Origin: Phytophthora hibernalis
Lineage: Eukaryota; Oomycota; Peronosporomycetes; Peronosporales; Peronosporaceae
DNA: 64,000 nucleotides
Assembly (NCBI GenBank): GCA_012656075.1
Contig: JAAKBF010000149.1
Span: 248,001 to 312,000 of the forward strand
Reading direction: 5' to 3'
Made by a program: the position numbers and the translations under genes. A model generated the notes under the pieces. That model was given only the letters and a program-made list of their open reading frames with translations. It made no database searches and was not told where the DNA came from. Every line of letters begins with the position of its first letter. Positions within the stretch are counted from its first letter, which is position 1. Positions 11,969 to 23,872 of the stretch are shown in pieces.

Positions 11969-14900
11969 CTAGAAAATCTGATCAAGTGGAATTTCCTCCG
12001 AGAGGTGAGAATCGATGGCAAGTTTCGCGACGTACTCCTTGTTGTCGCTGATAGCTGGAGTGAAAACAACGCTTTGTCAGGTTTGCTCCTATTCGGTGGA
12101 GACGAAAGAGCGACTTACCATAGGAATGACAGCCGACGATCCAGTTTACCTGGTTGAAGCACTCAGTCACTGACATGGAACGCACCGAGAGCTTTTTTGA
12201 CAGAACTTCCTCCTGAGAGGTCCGGCTAACCAGAGCACGCTCGTACTTGGCCCGCAGATCCGGCCGCAGAAGTTGTTGCGTACCGCCCGTGACAGCCAAC
12301 TTCTCCTGCAGACAAGGTGTCGGAATCGCTAAAAGCATGAAAAGTCAATCAGAGATTGTCATGAACAGTTCCACGAAACATAACGTACCATCGAAGTAGT
12401 TAGGGACGCCCTTCACAACACGGGGCTTTTCCAGTAACCGAGCAAGTGCTGGCAAAACACTGCGTACCAGCGCCGGCACATATTCGAAGAGCACGGTGCG
12501 CATTACCACGATAGTGCAACCAGCCACGAAGAAGGCGAAAAGGACGACGACTTGCGGGCGGGTAACGCGGGAAATTAACTGCCCTCGATGAGCTGCGTCA
12601 AATAATGGGATGCCAGCGCCGGGGCTTGTGGTGGTGTTGACGGAGAAATCCTCCTTGAACACGTCACTTTCCGACTCAAATATGCGGTCGTTTGAAAACA
12701 TCCACATTGCAATGAGGCAGTGCGTTAGCACTGCATAAGGAAGCAGAGATCCTGCCGCTGTGGCAACTTTACCATCGTACAACGGTGGCGACCGAGCGAT
12801 ACGAAGAAATGCTGCAACGATCACAGGAAAATGTGAGTTCCTGGACGATATAAAGTCTTCACTACGATCACCACTTACTGAATTTGTCGGCCCAGTACGT
12901 CATGCTCATAGCTCCAAATCCGATGAAATGAAGCAGAGGCATTCCTGCTGAAAACTACAGGAGATTCAAAGCCCTAGGTTGGTTATGCAAAGCTCGGGGA
13001 AAGGAGAATCAATACAGGCTTACCATGTACATGATGAATATTGAGGTGAGCGATTGAGCATACCGTGCAGCAAGATCAAACTTGGGGCCACGATATAGCG
13101 CCTCAAGATCGCGTTGTGTGTCTTGCTTCGTGATGGAGTGATCGAAAGAGTATCCTCGATCCATGAAGCGGCGAGCCTTAAGCATGATGTATTGGACTAG
13201 GAGATACGCGTGCGTGCTGAACGAATTTATGATCATGGTGAGCATGAGCGCCACACCGACGTCATTGTACCAGTCCGCTGAAAAGTCTGAATACTCGCCA
13301 TCCAACACCTGCAGTGCACCAATTGAGAAGCCTCCGGTGGTACTTATGCTTGTCGGTGAAGCTGAAAAATACCTGCCATTCGCATTGATGACAAGCATCA
13401 ACAGTGCAGTGTTGCAAAATTGAGCGATGAAGACCTTGGTGACTCGTGATACCACAAGGCTCGATTGTGTGTGATGCTTCTCCATAGCGACCAGGCCATT
13501 GAGAATGCGTGCCAATATGAGGTTCACAAATACGACAAGCAGTACCGAAGCAATGGACAGCACTTGGGTCGTGACAAATGTTGTAGCCCAAGTCCGACAC
13601 AGCATATCATCTTCTCCTGTTTCTGAGTTGTAAAAGCTTTCGTACATCATGCTTCGAAAAGAGCTGAACCATAGCAAGAAGTGGAGCAGAAAATTAAAGT
13701 CAGATCATGAGCATGAAGGCACAAAGCTTGTGAAATGTAAAAACTTACTGCGAGGTGAGGAAGTTCTTGCAGTAGCACTCGACGAGTGCCTTGTACGGCA
13801 TGAGCCCTGAAGCTTTGTTTTGCTCGTCTTGAATGACGTCGTTTTTGAAAACATTAACAGGGCAGCTTGATGGTCGGCCGAACTGCCTTTCGAGCTTATT
13901 TTTCTGCTCCTTTGCCGCGAAGATCATTATGAAGCTCACAAACAACACAGCGAGTGTGATCAATGCAACGATCTGCGAGGCAGGATACGCAGAACGCATG
14001 TTAGATGATGCGCTACAAGGGTTTTAAAATCGTACCATTTGTCGAATAACACGCTCAAAGAACGGGTGATGCAGGTTTTCCCAAATTATGTCTGTCGGGT
14101 CAGGAGCTGGACGAAAGCGAAGTCGTTTGCCATGAAGACGCTTGTAGTACGGTTGAAAAGACGGTGGAACCATCCCAGATCCAGATACTCTTGCAGGCAG
14201 CGGTGGACGCCTTCCTCTTCTTCAAATGTCACGAAAGCTGTGACTGCTTGAGAGATATTTCGTTGTTTTTGACGGACATGCCATCGCTCCAGTTTGACGT
14301 TGAAGCCATTTAGCTTTATATCTAGCTTGTGGATAGCCTTTAAGTGTCGCTTCTCGCGTCTGGCATACACGCGCTCATCGAGTCGTCCATTCAACAGCTT
14401 TAGTTTTTCATGACGCTGTTGTGCAATTTCGAGGCGGCGAACGATATTTCCACGACGACTGAGCAAACGCAAGTGGCGAGATGCACTTTTTCCGAATTGG
14501 ACGTCTGCAACACGCACACGATCGAGCTCCACCGCAAATGGTGGTGCGTTACTCAGGACAGCTTCGATATGTAGTCGAATCTACAATCAATCCGAACCAG
14601 AGTTAAAAGGAATACCGTTTGGTAGCGCCACGAAAAAATGAACTTACCTCTTGCCGAAGAAGATTGAGATCGTCATGATGCGGCAAGTTTACGAGTTGCA
14701 CGGTGTAGTCCAGAGCCTTGACTTGGTTCTGGGCAATGCGGTTTACAGCTTCCTCCTCTTTCCGTCGTAGCCATACAACAACGCCAAAGAATGCTAGACT
14801 GCAGGCGATATCACATCCTACTGCTAGCCCCAAGAACTCGTGCCGCTATACAACAAACCAGTGTTAGACGTTTGCTAGACCTCAAACACCAGAAAAATTT

Positions 14901-16314
14901 CACTTACGCTCATGGAATCCCATCCGATAATCTTTAGGTTCCACGCACTAGATAAGTCAACACGCGTGGTGAAACATCTCCCGTACACGATGAGTGCACG
15001 AGGCTCGGCATCGCACTTGGAGTAGTCACTATCGTCATTCAGACGCACTTCACACACCTCCCTGGTGATGTTAGCGAAGCTATCAATGGTGGCTATCGTT
15101 GAAGTTTTCGAACAATTGGTTCTGTAGTTGGCATCAGGCTCCCACGCGTACGTGATCACTTCGCTCACATTAAGCGTACAGCTCTTCTTGCCCAGACACA
15201 TTCCCTCGACTATCTGCTGGGCCATGCGAGAGCCGCAACCTTTATTTGCTTGAATACGCATATCGTCGAACCATGGGGTCTTAGTCGTTGTATCCTGGTA
15301 AAATGAACAGCAAGGACGAAGAGAGACTGGGTGTGCGCCTAGAAAACATCCCGGACCGTCCGCTGGGCAAACCGATCCTTCTGCATCACCTCGGCACTTA
15401 CCAGAACCCTCAGCAACTTTATTGCGCTCTGGGCATGTGCAAGATCCTTGGGTGTCATACGTCGAGTACACTGCCTTAACAAATCCGATCTCACCCGCTG
15501 AGCATGTGAGTGACAGCTCCGTATTCTCCAAAGCTTGGTCACACACACTAGTGGCCTCGCTGAGATGACCAATGCTAGTAATACCCAGGACGGACGGAAG
15601 GTCTTGGCGTGCGAGAGCAGTAAGTTCCGCGATTGAAGTGCCACCGCCAGTAATGTAGACTGCCAAGGCAGGAGCACTGATCACGGAAAGCAGAAGAAAA
15701 AGCCACGCGACGACCTTGAGATACTTAAAGTAGAGTGCGACCCCGAGTCCATACTGGCTTAGAACAACCGAGTCAGTCGGCAGGTGGTGAAAAGAGTGAG
15801 CACCAAAGTCTGTGGAAAACAACGGGTATCGCTCTGGCATGGCGAAACCCAGTGCATCAACGCGGGTAGTTGAGTACCGCATCGGGTGAGTCGTTCCGCG
15901 GTCATGCAGCACTTTGGCGTAGGAGAGGTATTTCAACTCTTTCGTACCACAATCAGGTGGGTATCCGCCAAGTTGAGCATCCAACCTTGGCGACATGAGA
16001 ATACTTTTCCTCCTGCCATCCTTGAGCTGGCCTTCTTCCATTGCTGTAACATCTCCATCGTTAGCCAACCTTGCCGGGTTTGGCAAAAGTTGGGCGTTCT
16101 CGACGACAGGTTCGGCAGAGCTGACTTCGCTGGTTTTGGTTGAAGCTTCACTGTGGCGGCGTCCAGAGGTTGTAGTATGCTGGACGTTGCGGGTCGACAA
16201 GGAAGCTCGTCGCCTGTTTTTGCTGCGTTTGTTCACCATATCATCAGATACGTGAAAGGAAGACTGTTGCTGGGTAGTATTCCGTGAATGCAATGATTTG
16301 GTAGGTGAGCTCAA
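11969..16314 (-). CDS. OSCA/CSC1-like mechanosensitive channel with lectin-like loop
   Basis: Nine exons: 16314-14908, 14845-14648, 14580-14036, 13972-13749, 13663-13024, 12954-12879, 12811-12389, 12328-12119 and 12054-11969 (TAG), all with GT/AG borders and consistent phases. One T missing in the run at 14156-14159 (+ strand A) restores exon 3. The product is about 1270 aa. After a Ser/Arg-rich cytosolic N-terminus comes a first helix (~200), then a Cys-rich extracellular loop. The loop contains a SUEL/galactose-lectin-like pattern (GKKSCTLNVSE ... ALIVYGRC). The cytosolic domain has AFVTFEEEEG and APDPTDIIWENL, hallmarks of the OSCA/TMEM63 family. Many C-terminal helices follow, with GMPLLHFIGF and TYWADKF. 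The expected role is a stretch- or osmo-gated cation channel at the plasma membrane (family knowledge). The lectin assignment is weaker than the channel assignment. Confidence 0.8.
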
Positions 16315-16591
16315 TCCACGCCAGTGTCGGAAGTTTCACTACCGGCGGTTGCAATTGATGGGATCAGATAATAATACAAACGCTACAAGAAACGAATGGA
16401 CCGTTGGACTCGGTCTCAACAACAAACTGATCGACCTACCGGTATTGAATACCTCGTGCATTTTTAGTGAGATGAAAATATGTTAAGTGTAGCCCTTTGC
16501 ACACAGTTCGAACACAGCCTATCTTCCATCATATCTTATTCCTTCTCCCAGTTGATTCGAGTGGAGAAGCACTTCCGCACATTTGTCCCGC
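16315..16591. promoter_or_regulatory. Divergent spacer between channel and zinc-finger genes
   Basis: About 280 bases lie between two divergent start codons, so both promoters must lie here. No repeat or recognisable element was seen. Confidence 0.3.
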
Positions 16592-19280
16592 ATGATGTCG
16601 TCGCTGGCGGAGGCTTCCGCGCCCATAGACGTGGACTCAATCATCGATTCCCCACGTGCGTCTCCCTCCCAAGACACTTCAGCAGCTGTAGTCGCAGTTT
16701 CAGCTTCTCAGTCCGCTCAGAAGCCGCAGCTCAAGCCGTCGTCCGAGCCCCAAGCGAGAACCAGTCGCCCCCGTCCTGCTGCAGCCGCAGCCAACGCCGT
16801 GATGGCCGAACAAGCCAAGCAGGAGAAGCCAATGGGCGTCACGCTGGCTAGGGCGCTCAGCGTCCAGGAGACGAGGAAACCTGCAGAAATTTATATTCAA
16901 GAGACGAACAAAAGGCCGTCGAGAGCTGCTGCGGCCGCTGCCAATGCGGGCATCACTCGTCAAGCCCATGAGGAGGAAAACCCTCTAGAAATGCTCATTG
17001 CATCCACAATCCCCAGTGGATTGGAGCAGGACGAGCAGTTTAGTGTCAAGAAAAGGTCGACGGGAGGGATTAATGGTCCTGCAGTCAAGAGATCCAAGTT
17101 AGGAGCTACTAAAAAGGTCATGTACGATACGCTGGAGGAAGTTAGTGGTGGGCAACCGTCGAGAGGCAAGAAACGGCGGCAGGCAGCGGTGTTTGAGGCC
17201 GCGCCCATCATCACAGACATTCCCCACTGCCGTTTACCACCCCCAGTCCGAAGGCGAAGACTAAGAAGAAACTGGAGTTTGATAGCGACGAGGACAGGAG
17301 GTGCGAGTTCTGCAAGAAGGTGACCAACATTTGCGTGCAGATGCACTGCCACGGCTGTCGTCGCGTGTACCATGCCGGGTGCTTGATATCTACTTTTAAG
17401 CCCTTTATTGATGGGAACGCACCGATTTTGGACCAGATGGAACGGCTGCAGCTTGAGGTGCCAGAGCGCCGCGGGAATATCTTCCGTTGTGCGTCGTGCA
17501 AGGCTGCGTTCCTGGATTTCTACGAGAGTGGAGGGTTTATGTGGGACTGTGACTGCCCGACATGCACCCAACCGGAAAAACTGATTTACTATCGCCAGCG
17601 AAAACTGGTGAAAATGATGAACGATATGGAGCTGGAGAGGCAGCGCAAGAAAGAGCTGAAGGGCCAGAAAGCTAAAACACAAACTGCTGGAAAGACGTCT
17701 GTTCCGGCTCCAAGCCGTTCGAACTCAACTTCACGAAGTCGGCGTACACGAGGCGGCAGTGCGACTCCCAACGAGCATATTGTAAGTAGTCAAATATCAC
17801 GACGATCAACGTCGCGAGGAGTGGCACCAGAAGGTCAGGAGTTGAAGCGGGAAAGCGTTGCTGTGGAGGTGGAAGCTTTGAGCGTGCCCAATGGTATGAA
17901 GAATGGATTAAATAACGTTGCGGCAAAAGTGGAACTAATGGAGGTAGATGACGAAAGTGAGCGACGCACAGAACCAACAAGCTCGGAGGTTATCCATACC
18001 AAAGAGTCGCAGCTCAATAATGTGAAGCACCTCCATAAGATTGAACTCAAGCAGCACAAAGATGATAAAACACTCAAACAGGGTCACTTAAATCCAGAGG
18101 TTGCAGAGGTACCCCAGGCCAAGGGCGAACCGGTAGGTGAACAGCAGCAGCAGCAGAAAATGGACGTCGAAGGTGGGCCTGGAAGCGAAGTTGCGATCCT
18201 GTCAAAACCATTGGGACAATCAGATAAAGGCAACTTTTCAGCGAAACTGATGAGCAATGGACCATCGACCCCCAAACGCTAGCCCTGAAGGTTGCACACG
18301 AGCCAGTTGGAGAGCCTGAGCAACTCGAACTGAAAGGGGATAATCTTGTCGGTGCTGTACGAGTAGTGAGAGATGACCAAACTGGCGGTTGGTTCTTTCC
18401 CGTCATGTGTTCACGGACGTCAAGTCTTCGAGTATCCGGTGTCATGAAAACAGGAAAATGCAAGTGGGTATCGAAGAAGATGCCCATTGTTCTGTGCGAC
18501 TGTTGTAACAATTTGTTCTACTACGCTGAGTTCGTACACCACACGGACAGTGGCTTGGTCAAGGACCCCAAATGTGTAACCGAAGACCCGATGCCGTTTT
18601 TGTTTGTTGAGCATCGTGACGCTACGCAGCATACGCCACTCGACCACTTTCTGCCGGCTTTTAGGGACTGGTGTCGGCGTCAAAGCGCGGCTATTACGCC
18701 GACTAAGCGTCATAGAAGCCATATCGGGAAGGAGACACACTCCTCCATTGTGTCGAACTCGGAGGCAGCCACGGATGATCCCTCCAGCTCTCCTTCGAGG
18801 CTTCGCGCACTTGCTTTATTTAAGCGCCCGAAGCACAAAAGTGACAATGGCCCCATCGTGGCGCGTCTGTCCGACCCATCAAACATGGAGTTCGTGGCGC
18901 AGGTGGTGTGTCTTTCACCAAGATACGTGATGAACATGGCGAACGGTGGACTTGCTGACCGTGTGATGAGGTCACAAACGCCGGTGCCGGGCGACTCATT
19001 CCCGCGGAAGTCTGGCTGGCTAGCTTTTAATCGTAATGCGGTCCCGGCGCGACAAATTACGTGTGTGTGTTGCGAAAATCGCTTCAACTTTGACGACTTC
19101 GTCGAGCACGCGGGCATTTCGTTAAGCGAACTGATGATTAAGTCGCGCCAACTTTTGTACATCGTGGAGCGCCAGGATGAGTCGGCTTTGGTGCCATACA
19201 AAAGTTTCCTACTCGATCTGGAGTTTGTCACGAAGAACAATTTGTTTCTTGACGAGCTGCTTCCTCCTGCAAGAATGTGA
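16592..19280 (+). CDS. Zinc-finger protein with two TDBD/Tify-like modules
   Basis: This intronless gene of about 895 codons starts at ATG 16592. Two frame breaks lie in C runs at 17222-17225 and 18269-18273. One extra C at each gives a continuous protein. The N-terminus is Ala/Pro/Ser-rich and basic, like a nuclear protein. A Cys-rich zinc-binding region follows (RRCEFCKKV, CHGCRRVYHAGC, FRCASCKAAF, CDCPTC), similar to PHD or CXXC-type fingers. The C-terminal half holds two modules: CDCCNNLFYYAEFVHH (~18500) and CVCCENRFNFDDFVEHAG (~19060). Both resemble the C-x2-C...F-x-x-HAG module (TDBD) next to PHD fingers in plant chromatin regulators. A Q run (QQQQQ) lies near 18140. A role in chromatin or transcription is inferred, and no specific target can be read. 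Confidence 0.7.
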
Positions 19281-19984
19281 CTCATCACAGCAAAATTGAA
19301 TATCGTAAATATATCCGGTGTGTGGGGGTGCTGTTTGAAACTAAGTGTCTTTAGTGGAAAGGGTGTGATGCATTGGCCAAGTTTGCGTTCGGTGGAACGC
19401 AATTTACGATTTCCCGAAGTATAGCATTTTATTGCCAAATTCGATTTAGTCTCGTATTCTGTTGTCACCGCAAGCCTGATAAGAAAAGGCCTCCGAAGAC
19501 TTGGCCCCAACATTGCAAATCTAGCAGGATACATCGCCGAATTCAAACCGTCATCGTGTGTATAAACGAAGCAAAATATTCCAAATTGCGTGCTACCGAA
19601 CGCACCCCAAGCTTTTGTGCTTTGACTTTAATCACGAACCGATTCACGTAGCCAAAAATAAGCGCGAGCTCGCTTCGGTGTAGCGGCCACCTCCCAAATA
19701 TGCGGCAAATACATTTTTGTCTTTACAAATTGTATACTACGTAGTACTACAGTAGTATGTAGCGAAGAGCTTTTACCAACAGTTTCACGCTACATGTAAC
19801 TGTAACCTACATGTAGACGCATGAACAGTACATGTGCCATGCCCTCTCTCTAACTTGCCAAAAGCGAAGGCGGTAAACACATGCATTAACTGTAATTTCA
19901 CACAGCAAATCATTTGACTTGGCAAATGTATAGTTTTGACCAACCTTGCGTCGTGATAAGACTTAAAAACCTCTAATAATTTAT

Positions 19985-20160
19985 GTATGACCAGCCGCGC
20001 TGCGCTTGGCTGGGCGCCCTCCGGCGCCCCCGCGGTTCGCTTCGCTCGCGATATAGAGATAGAACCTCCGGCCTCACGTGTTGCCCTCACGCTTTCGTCT
20101 CCGGAGGGGCCCTCTGCCCCTGCCTTCGCCGTGACGCTGCGGGGACGTGCAGTGTTAGGT
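19985..20160. repeat. GC-rich block with GGCGCC hairpin
   Basis: This block is far more GC-rich than its AT-rich surroundings. It contains ggcgccctccggcgcc (two GGCGCC arms around ctcc), followed by cgcttcgctcgcg and a second ccggaggggccc palindrome. It looks like the end of a mobile element or a folded repeat. The family is not identified. Confidence 0.35.
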
Positions 20161-20388
20161 TGGTGCTATGTCCAACCACGTCGCCCACCCCACTGTGTGT
20201 TATCCCAAGATTTTTGTGTGCCAGTACTATTTTCTGCCAAAAGCGCGAGTCACACATACGTATTGAGGCTGACCCGTTTTATAATTCCCGACTTGACACA
20301 TCAGCGACGACCAAACCGCGATCATATCGTTGGTCGCGCACTGCCGGAACTGGTAGCGTGTCTCGATTTGGCGATCTAAAGACGACGG

Positions 20389-20640
20389 TTATATACTATT
20401 AATAGCGAAGAAGATACTATAATATATTTTGTACATGCAGTTCATCATGACAAACGCTCGCAGCTCGTACCCAATGCTTAGCGCCGGCTCCCTCTTGCAA
20501 CTCCACCTCCGATCTTTCACAAATGCAGCGGCAAAGAGGAAAGACAATGCTGGCGCCAGTATAGTCGCCGAGAGCGTTGCGCCCCCAAAGACTTGCTGGA
20601 TCACATAGAGCACGGGAGTCATCGACATCTTGCACCCGAT
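20389..20640 (-). pseudogene. Possible decayed membrane-protein fragment
   Basis: About 80 codons with a long hydrophobic stretch (VLYVIQQVFGGATL, then ILAPALSFLFAAAF) and a basic end. It has no clear start context and no upstream or downstream exons. A diverged copy of part of it appears at 21590-21915. I do not recognise the family. Confidence 0.25.
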
Positions 20641-21075
20641 TCAGTCAGACACGGAGAAGATTTTGCTCGGCAAGTTTATTCTGCCGTCCTCACTGCAACT
20701 TCAGCCGAATGCATCAAGTGAGGCCCAAGAAGTATGCATTGGACAGCAGCGCTGTAGTCAAGTTCATTGTCCTGTTTGCTCTTGTTGGTGTTGTAACTCG
20801 TACCGATACTGGTTGCTGCACATGTGCAGCAAGGTTTGTAACTTCATCTTCGTCAATACAAAAACGCTATTACTGTTGCCTTTCTGGAACAAGCTGGTAT
20901 GTTGCAAGCACGAGGTTGGCTGAGCACAACTTCTGGTAATCTCAGCATTTCTGTATTATTACTTCAGTAATACATGTATGTGCTATACATGTATTGAGCT
21001 GGACAAACTGGTTGCAAAGCACAATACATTGTATTGTAGCACAATACATGTATTAATACTGTATTTGGTAGAAGC

Positions 21076-21116
21076 CTCTCACGATGAGTGAGTCACTCAG
21101 AGTGACTCGGTGAGAG
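21076..21116. repeat. Compact hairpin
   Basis: Perfect 9-bp arms GAGTCACTC and GAGTGACTC (21090-21098 and 21100-21108) are separated by one base and enclosed by outer arms CTCTCAC and GTGAGAG. It sits in otherwise unexplained AT-rich sequence. Confidence 0.5.
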
Positions 21117-22501
21117 TCTCACCGCAACGAAAGGCGCTGGTTGTGGACACCCAAATCGCTCCATGTTTCCAACAACGTCGCTACACTGCCCAACGAAGGT
21201 CTTCCAAAATTCACTTCTAAGCCCTAGCCACCATACTCCCGGTTGTACCGGTACACGCTGATCTAGCTTGCAGCGGCAGAACTGGTTCATGAGCTAAAGG
21301 TCTGCACTTCTGAGCTCCCAGTTTCAGACAGTCCTCACTACAGTATATTCCCGACTAGCCCAGTCGCATCGTGCTGTTGAGTTGAGGCGAAACACTGTGT
21401 TTTCAGTGTTGCCTTTCAGTTTTGCCTCATAGTTTGTGATGACAAACACGTCTGCTGAACAGTGTTCAGAAGAGAGTTATGGGTTGTCAGGTCGGTAGGT
21501 GATCGCACACACCACTGCGATCTGTGAAAACTTGTTCTATTATCTTCGTTGCCAGAACTGGGATAGACCCGTGGAGACATCACATCCAATGCATTGTCGC
21601 CGGCTCACTCTTGCGACCAACTCCAATGTCTTCCAATACAGTGGAACATCCGGCCTCAAGAGGACAGTCGCCATCGATTCCAGCTCAATTTGCCTTCCTG
21701 TTGTACATGTAGTTAGTAAGATGGTCAACACTTCAAGGTTCACAGGTGTGAGTCAGCGCTTACCATATTATAGTTGGTCAACTCGATGCAGTAGAAGTTT
21801 GCGAGCGCAGCACATCGACTGGAGAGGAAAAGCAATGCTGAGGCCAATATAGACACACGATAGCGCTTGTGTGTGCCAAATGCTGGAGCTGGTGGAACAT
21901 ATAGAGCACGGAGAGGCTAGGCTGCCTCACGCCACGCTCATGGTAACCCACTGATTTGCGTCAGGCACCGAGATAGTTTCGCCTTTTGCGAGTTCAGCAA
22001 CTTCAGCCAACATCAGATGGGGCTTATTCTGCAAACACCCGTTCGTTCGCCAGCGCAGCGTTTCCTCCGGAAAGCGATTCGCTCTTGCTGGCACGGCCCC
22101 CAAACGTTGCTCGGTTGCTCGCAAACGCAAAATCAAATGCTTCAGCCGCCGAAACTGATTCGGAAATCAGGCCGCGCACGAAGGATATCTCACGTTCATC
22201 GGAGACCCCGGTCGTGATCGCGGCAAACGCACTGCGTTACGCAGATCGTCTCCATGGGACGACCTGACACCGAGTGCCCAGAAAGCGAGATCGCTCGTTG
22301 CGTACGGAGTCGCTTGCTCCGAACGCAAATCAGCTCCTTTGCAGTTACGTCTTTGAAAAGCTCCGAAAAATGCTGCAAACTCACAAACGTCGACGTTCCT
22401 GAGTTTGTTTTTCGCACCTTGAAGACGCCGGCACCAACCAACCACTCTTGAATTTGCTACGCTTGACACAACCACCTGCACTCCCACCGCAATCGATCGC
22501 C

Positions 22502-23190
22502 ATGTCCACGCAGACCACCGACGACGAGTTCAGCTCACTCAAGTGCCGCTATGCCAGCAAACGCTGCTGGAACTTGCGCGCCATCAAGCGCAACGGCGAG
22601 CGCCACAACCTGTGCGAGATGCACCGCCAAAGGCCAACAGCAACCAGCGCCGCCTCGACAAGAAGCGCAAGGCTGGCCAAGTCGTGCTCGGGTTACCTGA
22701 CCACCTGCCACTGCAAAGCAGCTTCGAGTTGGAGCGTCGCATGCGCATGCGTGCGTCGATCGCCATGAAACTTGAGCACGAGCTGAGCGCGTTGCCCCTT
22801 ACGACGCAGTACATTCGACGAACCACCCTGTCACTTGTTGAGCTGCAACGAGCAGCAGGACTCGTGGCCATGGGCAATACACTCCCGTCGCACAGCAACG
22901 AAATGGACACTTGGCGTGAATCGACTTCTACGTGGATGAACGCGTCCTACCCGAGGAGCCCTCGTGCTATGCTTCGAGTCGCTGCTTTGACCAAGATGGA
23001 GCCGTCTTTGGAATCGCGAGGGTGGACGAGGTCAGAATCGACCATTGACGCAGCTCCGACCCTGTTGCTGCCACCGATTGCTACTGCTGTAGCTCGGTCC
23101 GGTGAAGGACTCATGAGCTCCGCGACGTTGCAGAGCTCGTGGCAGCCGGACATCCGACGAGCACCACTCGTCACCCGTACCAACATTTAA
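22502..23190 (+). CDS. Cys/His-basic motif protein, paralogue 1
   Basis: ATG 22502 opens a frame encoding CRYASKRCWNLRAIKRNGE then RHNLCEMHR. The frame breaks at the AAA run 22629-22631; adding one A continues as ANSNQRRLDKKRKAGQ and on to the stop at 23190, giving about 230 aa. The C-x6-C ... H-x-L-C-x3-H spacing followed by a Lys/Arg-rich tail suggests a small metal-binding, nucleic-acid-contacting motif. The rest is Ser/Thr-rich with no domain I know. The same motif occurs in the next gene downstream, so the two are tandem duplicates. The downstream copy supports the corrected frame here residue by residue. The function is unknown; nuclear location is an inference from the basic tract. Confidence 0.7.
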
Positions 23191-23479
23191 GCTATCCGTG
23201 GCAAGGTAAGAAGTTCCTAGAGTTCCAGCCTAAAGTGAATGAACAACCGCCTTCGAAACGTTCTCCATTCGGAAGAGAGCAAGGATATCCTACGAGCAGC
23301 GAAATCTCTCGTTTCTGAACAAAAGTCCAGAGTTGCTGATTGTTGGCGACGTTGAAGAGAGCGCAAACCCCAAACTGCAGCGACAATTCCGCCGGCGACT
23401 GGATTCGACTGCGTCAACTTCACGGCCAAGGAGGTTGTTTACTCGATGGCGCAGGCAAAGTTGATCACTGCACCGCCGG

Positions 23480-23506
23480 GCACAAGTTGGGAGACCCAAC
23501 TTGTGC
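23480..23506. repeat. 12-bp perfect stem-loop
   Basis: Arms GCACAAGTTGGG (23480-23491) and CCCAACTTGTGC (23495-23506) are separated by AGA. No T-run follows, so a bacterial-type terminator is not implied. Confidence 0.6.
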
Positions 23507-23598
23507 TTGGGATCGCACCTGGCAGGTTCAAGAACCCCACAACTTGCAAAGCACCATCTGACTCCACTTCCCTCTGCAGTCAACAGGGCAGAAACCAT

Positions 23599-23648
23599 AG
23601 CCCGGAGCTGCCTTTGACAGTCAATGGCGCTCCGGGCTCGGAAAAAGG
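23599..23648. repeat. 10-bp inverted repeat
   Basis: Arms AGCCCGGAGC (23599-23608) and GCTCCGGGCT (23639-23648) are perfect complements with a 30-base loop. Confidence 0.5.
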
Positions 23649-23872
23649 TGGCACCGACGTCACTTCACTTGAATTGCGCTCGGATTTTCCAAAATCCACA
23701 CTCCACTGACGTTCACTATGGGTTGACTCTGCAGTCTATGCACCACATCTGGTTCACCCAAATGACTCGCGTAGCCATCATATCCGATTTGGAGCAGTTG
23801 GGATCTCCCAGCAGTCTCAGGTGCGTGGCCAGCAGAAGATCATTCGTCTTTTTGCTCCCCAGACGCTATTCG

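Larger units (their letters stand above)
19281..22501. other. Gene-poor repeat-containing stretch
   Basis: No confident gene in 3.2 kb. Sub-features: short palindromes built on tacatgta (19740-19830 and 20950-21060), a GC-rich block at 19985-20160, two degenerate related segments (20450-20640 and 21590-21915) and a hairpin at 21076-21116. The last 300 bases (22150-22501) probably hold the promoter of the next gene. Hydrophobic minus-strand ORF 20628-20389 may be a decayed membrane-protein exon. Confidence 0.4.
23191..23872. promoter_or_regulatory. Intergenic spacer with two strong hairpins
   Basis: About 680 bases between the tandem paralogues. Two perfect inverted repeats lie here (23480-23506 and 23599-23648). 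ORFs in this stretch change frame often and show no motif. The promoter of paralogue 2 must lie here. Confidence 0.35.

Noticed and set aside
23480..23506. Rho-independent terminator
   Set aside because: The genome is eukaryotic and no T-run follows the stem.
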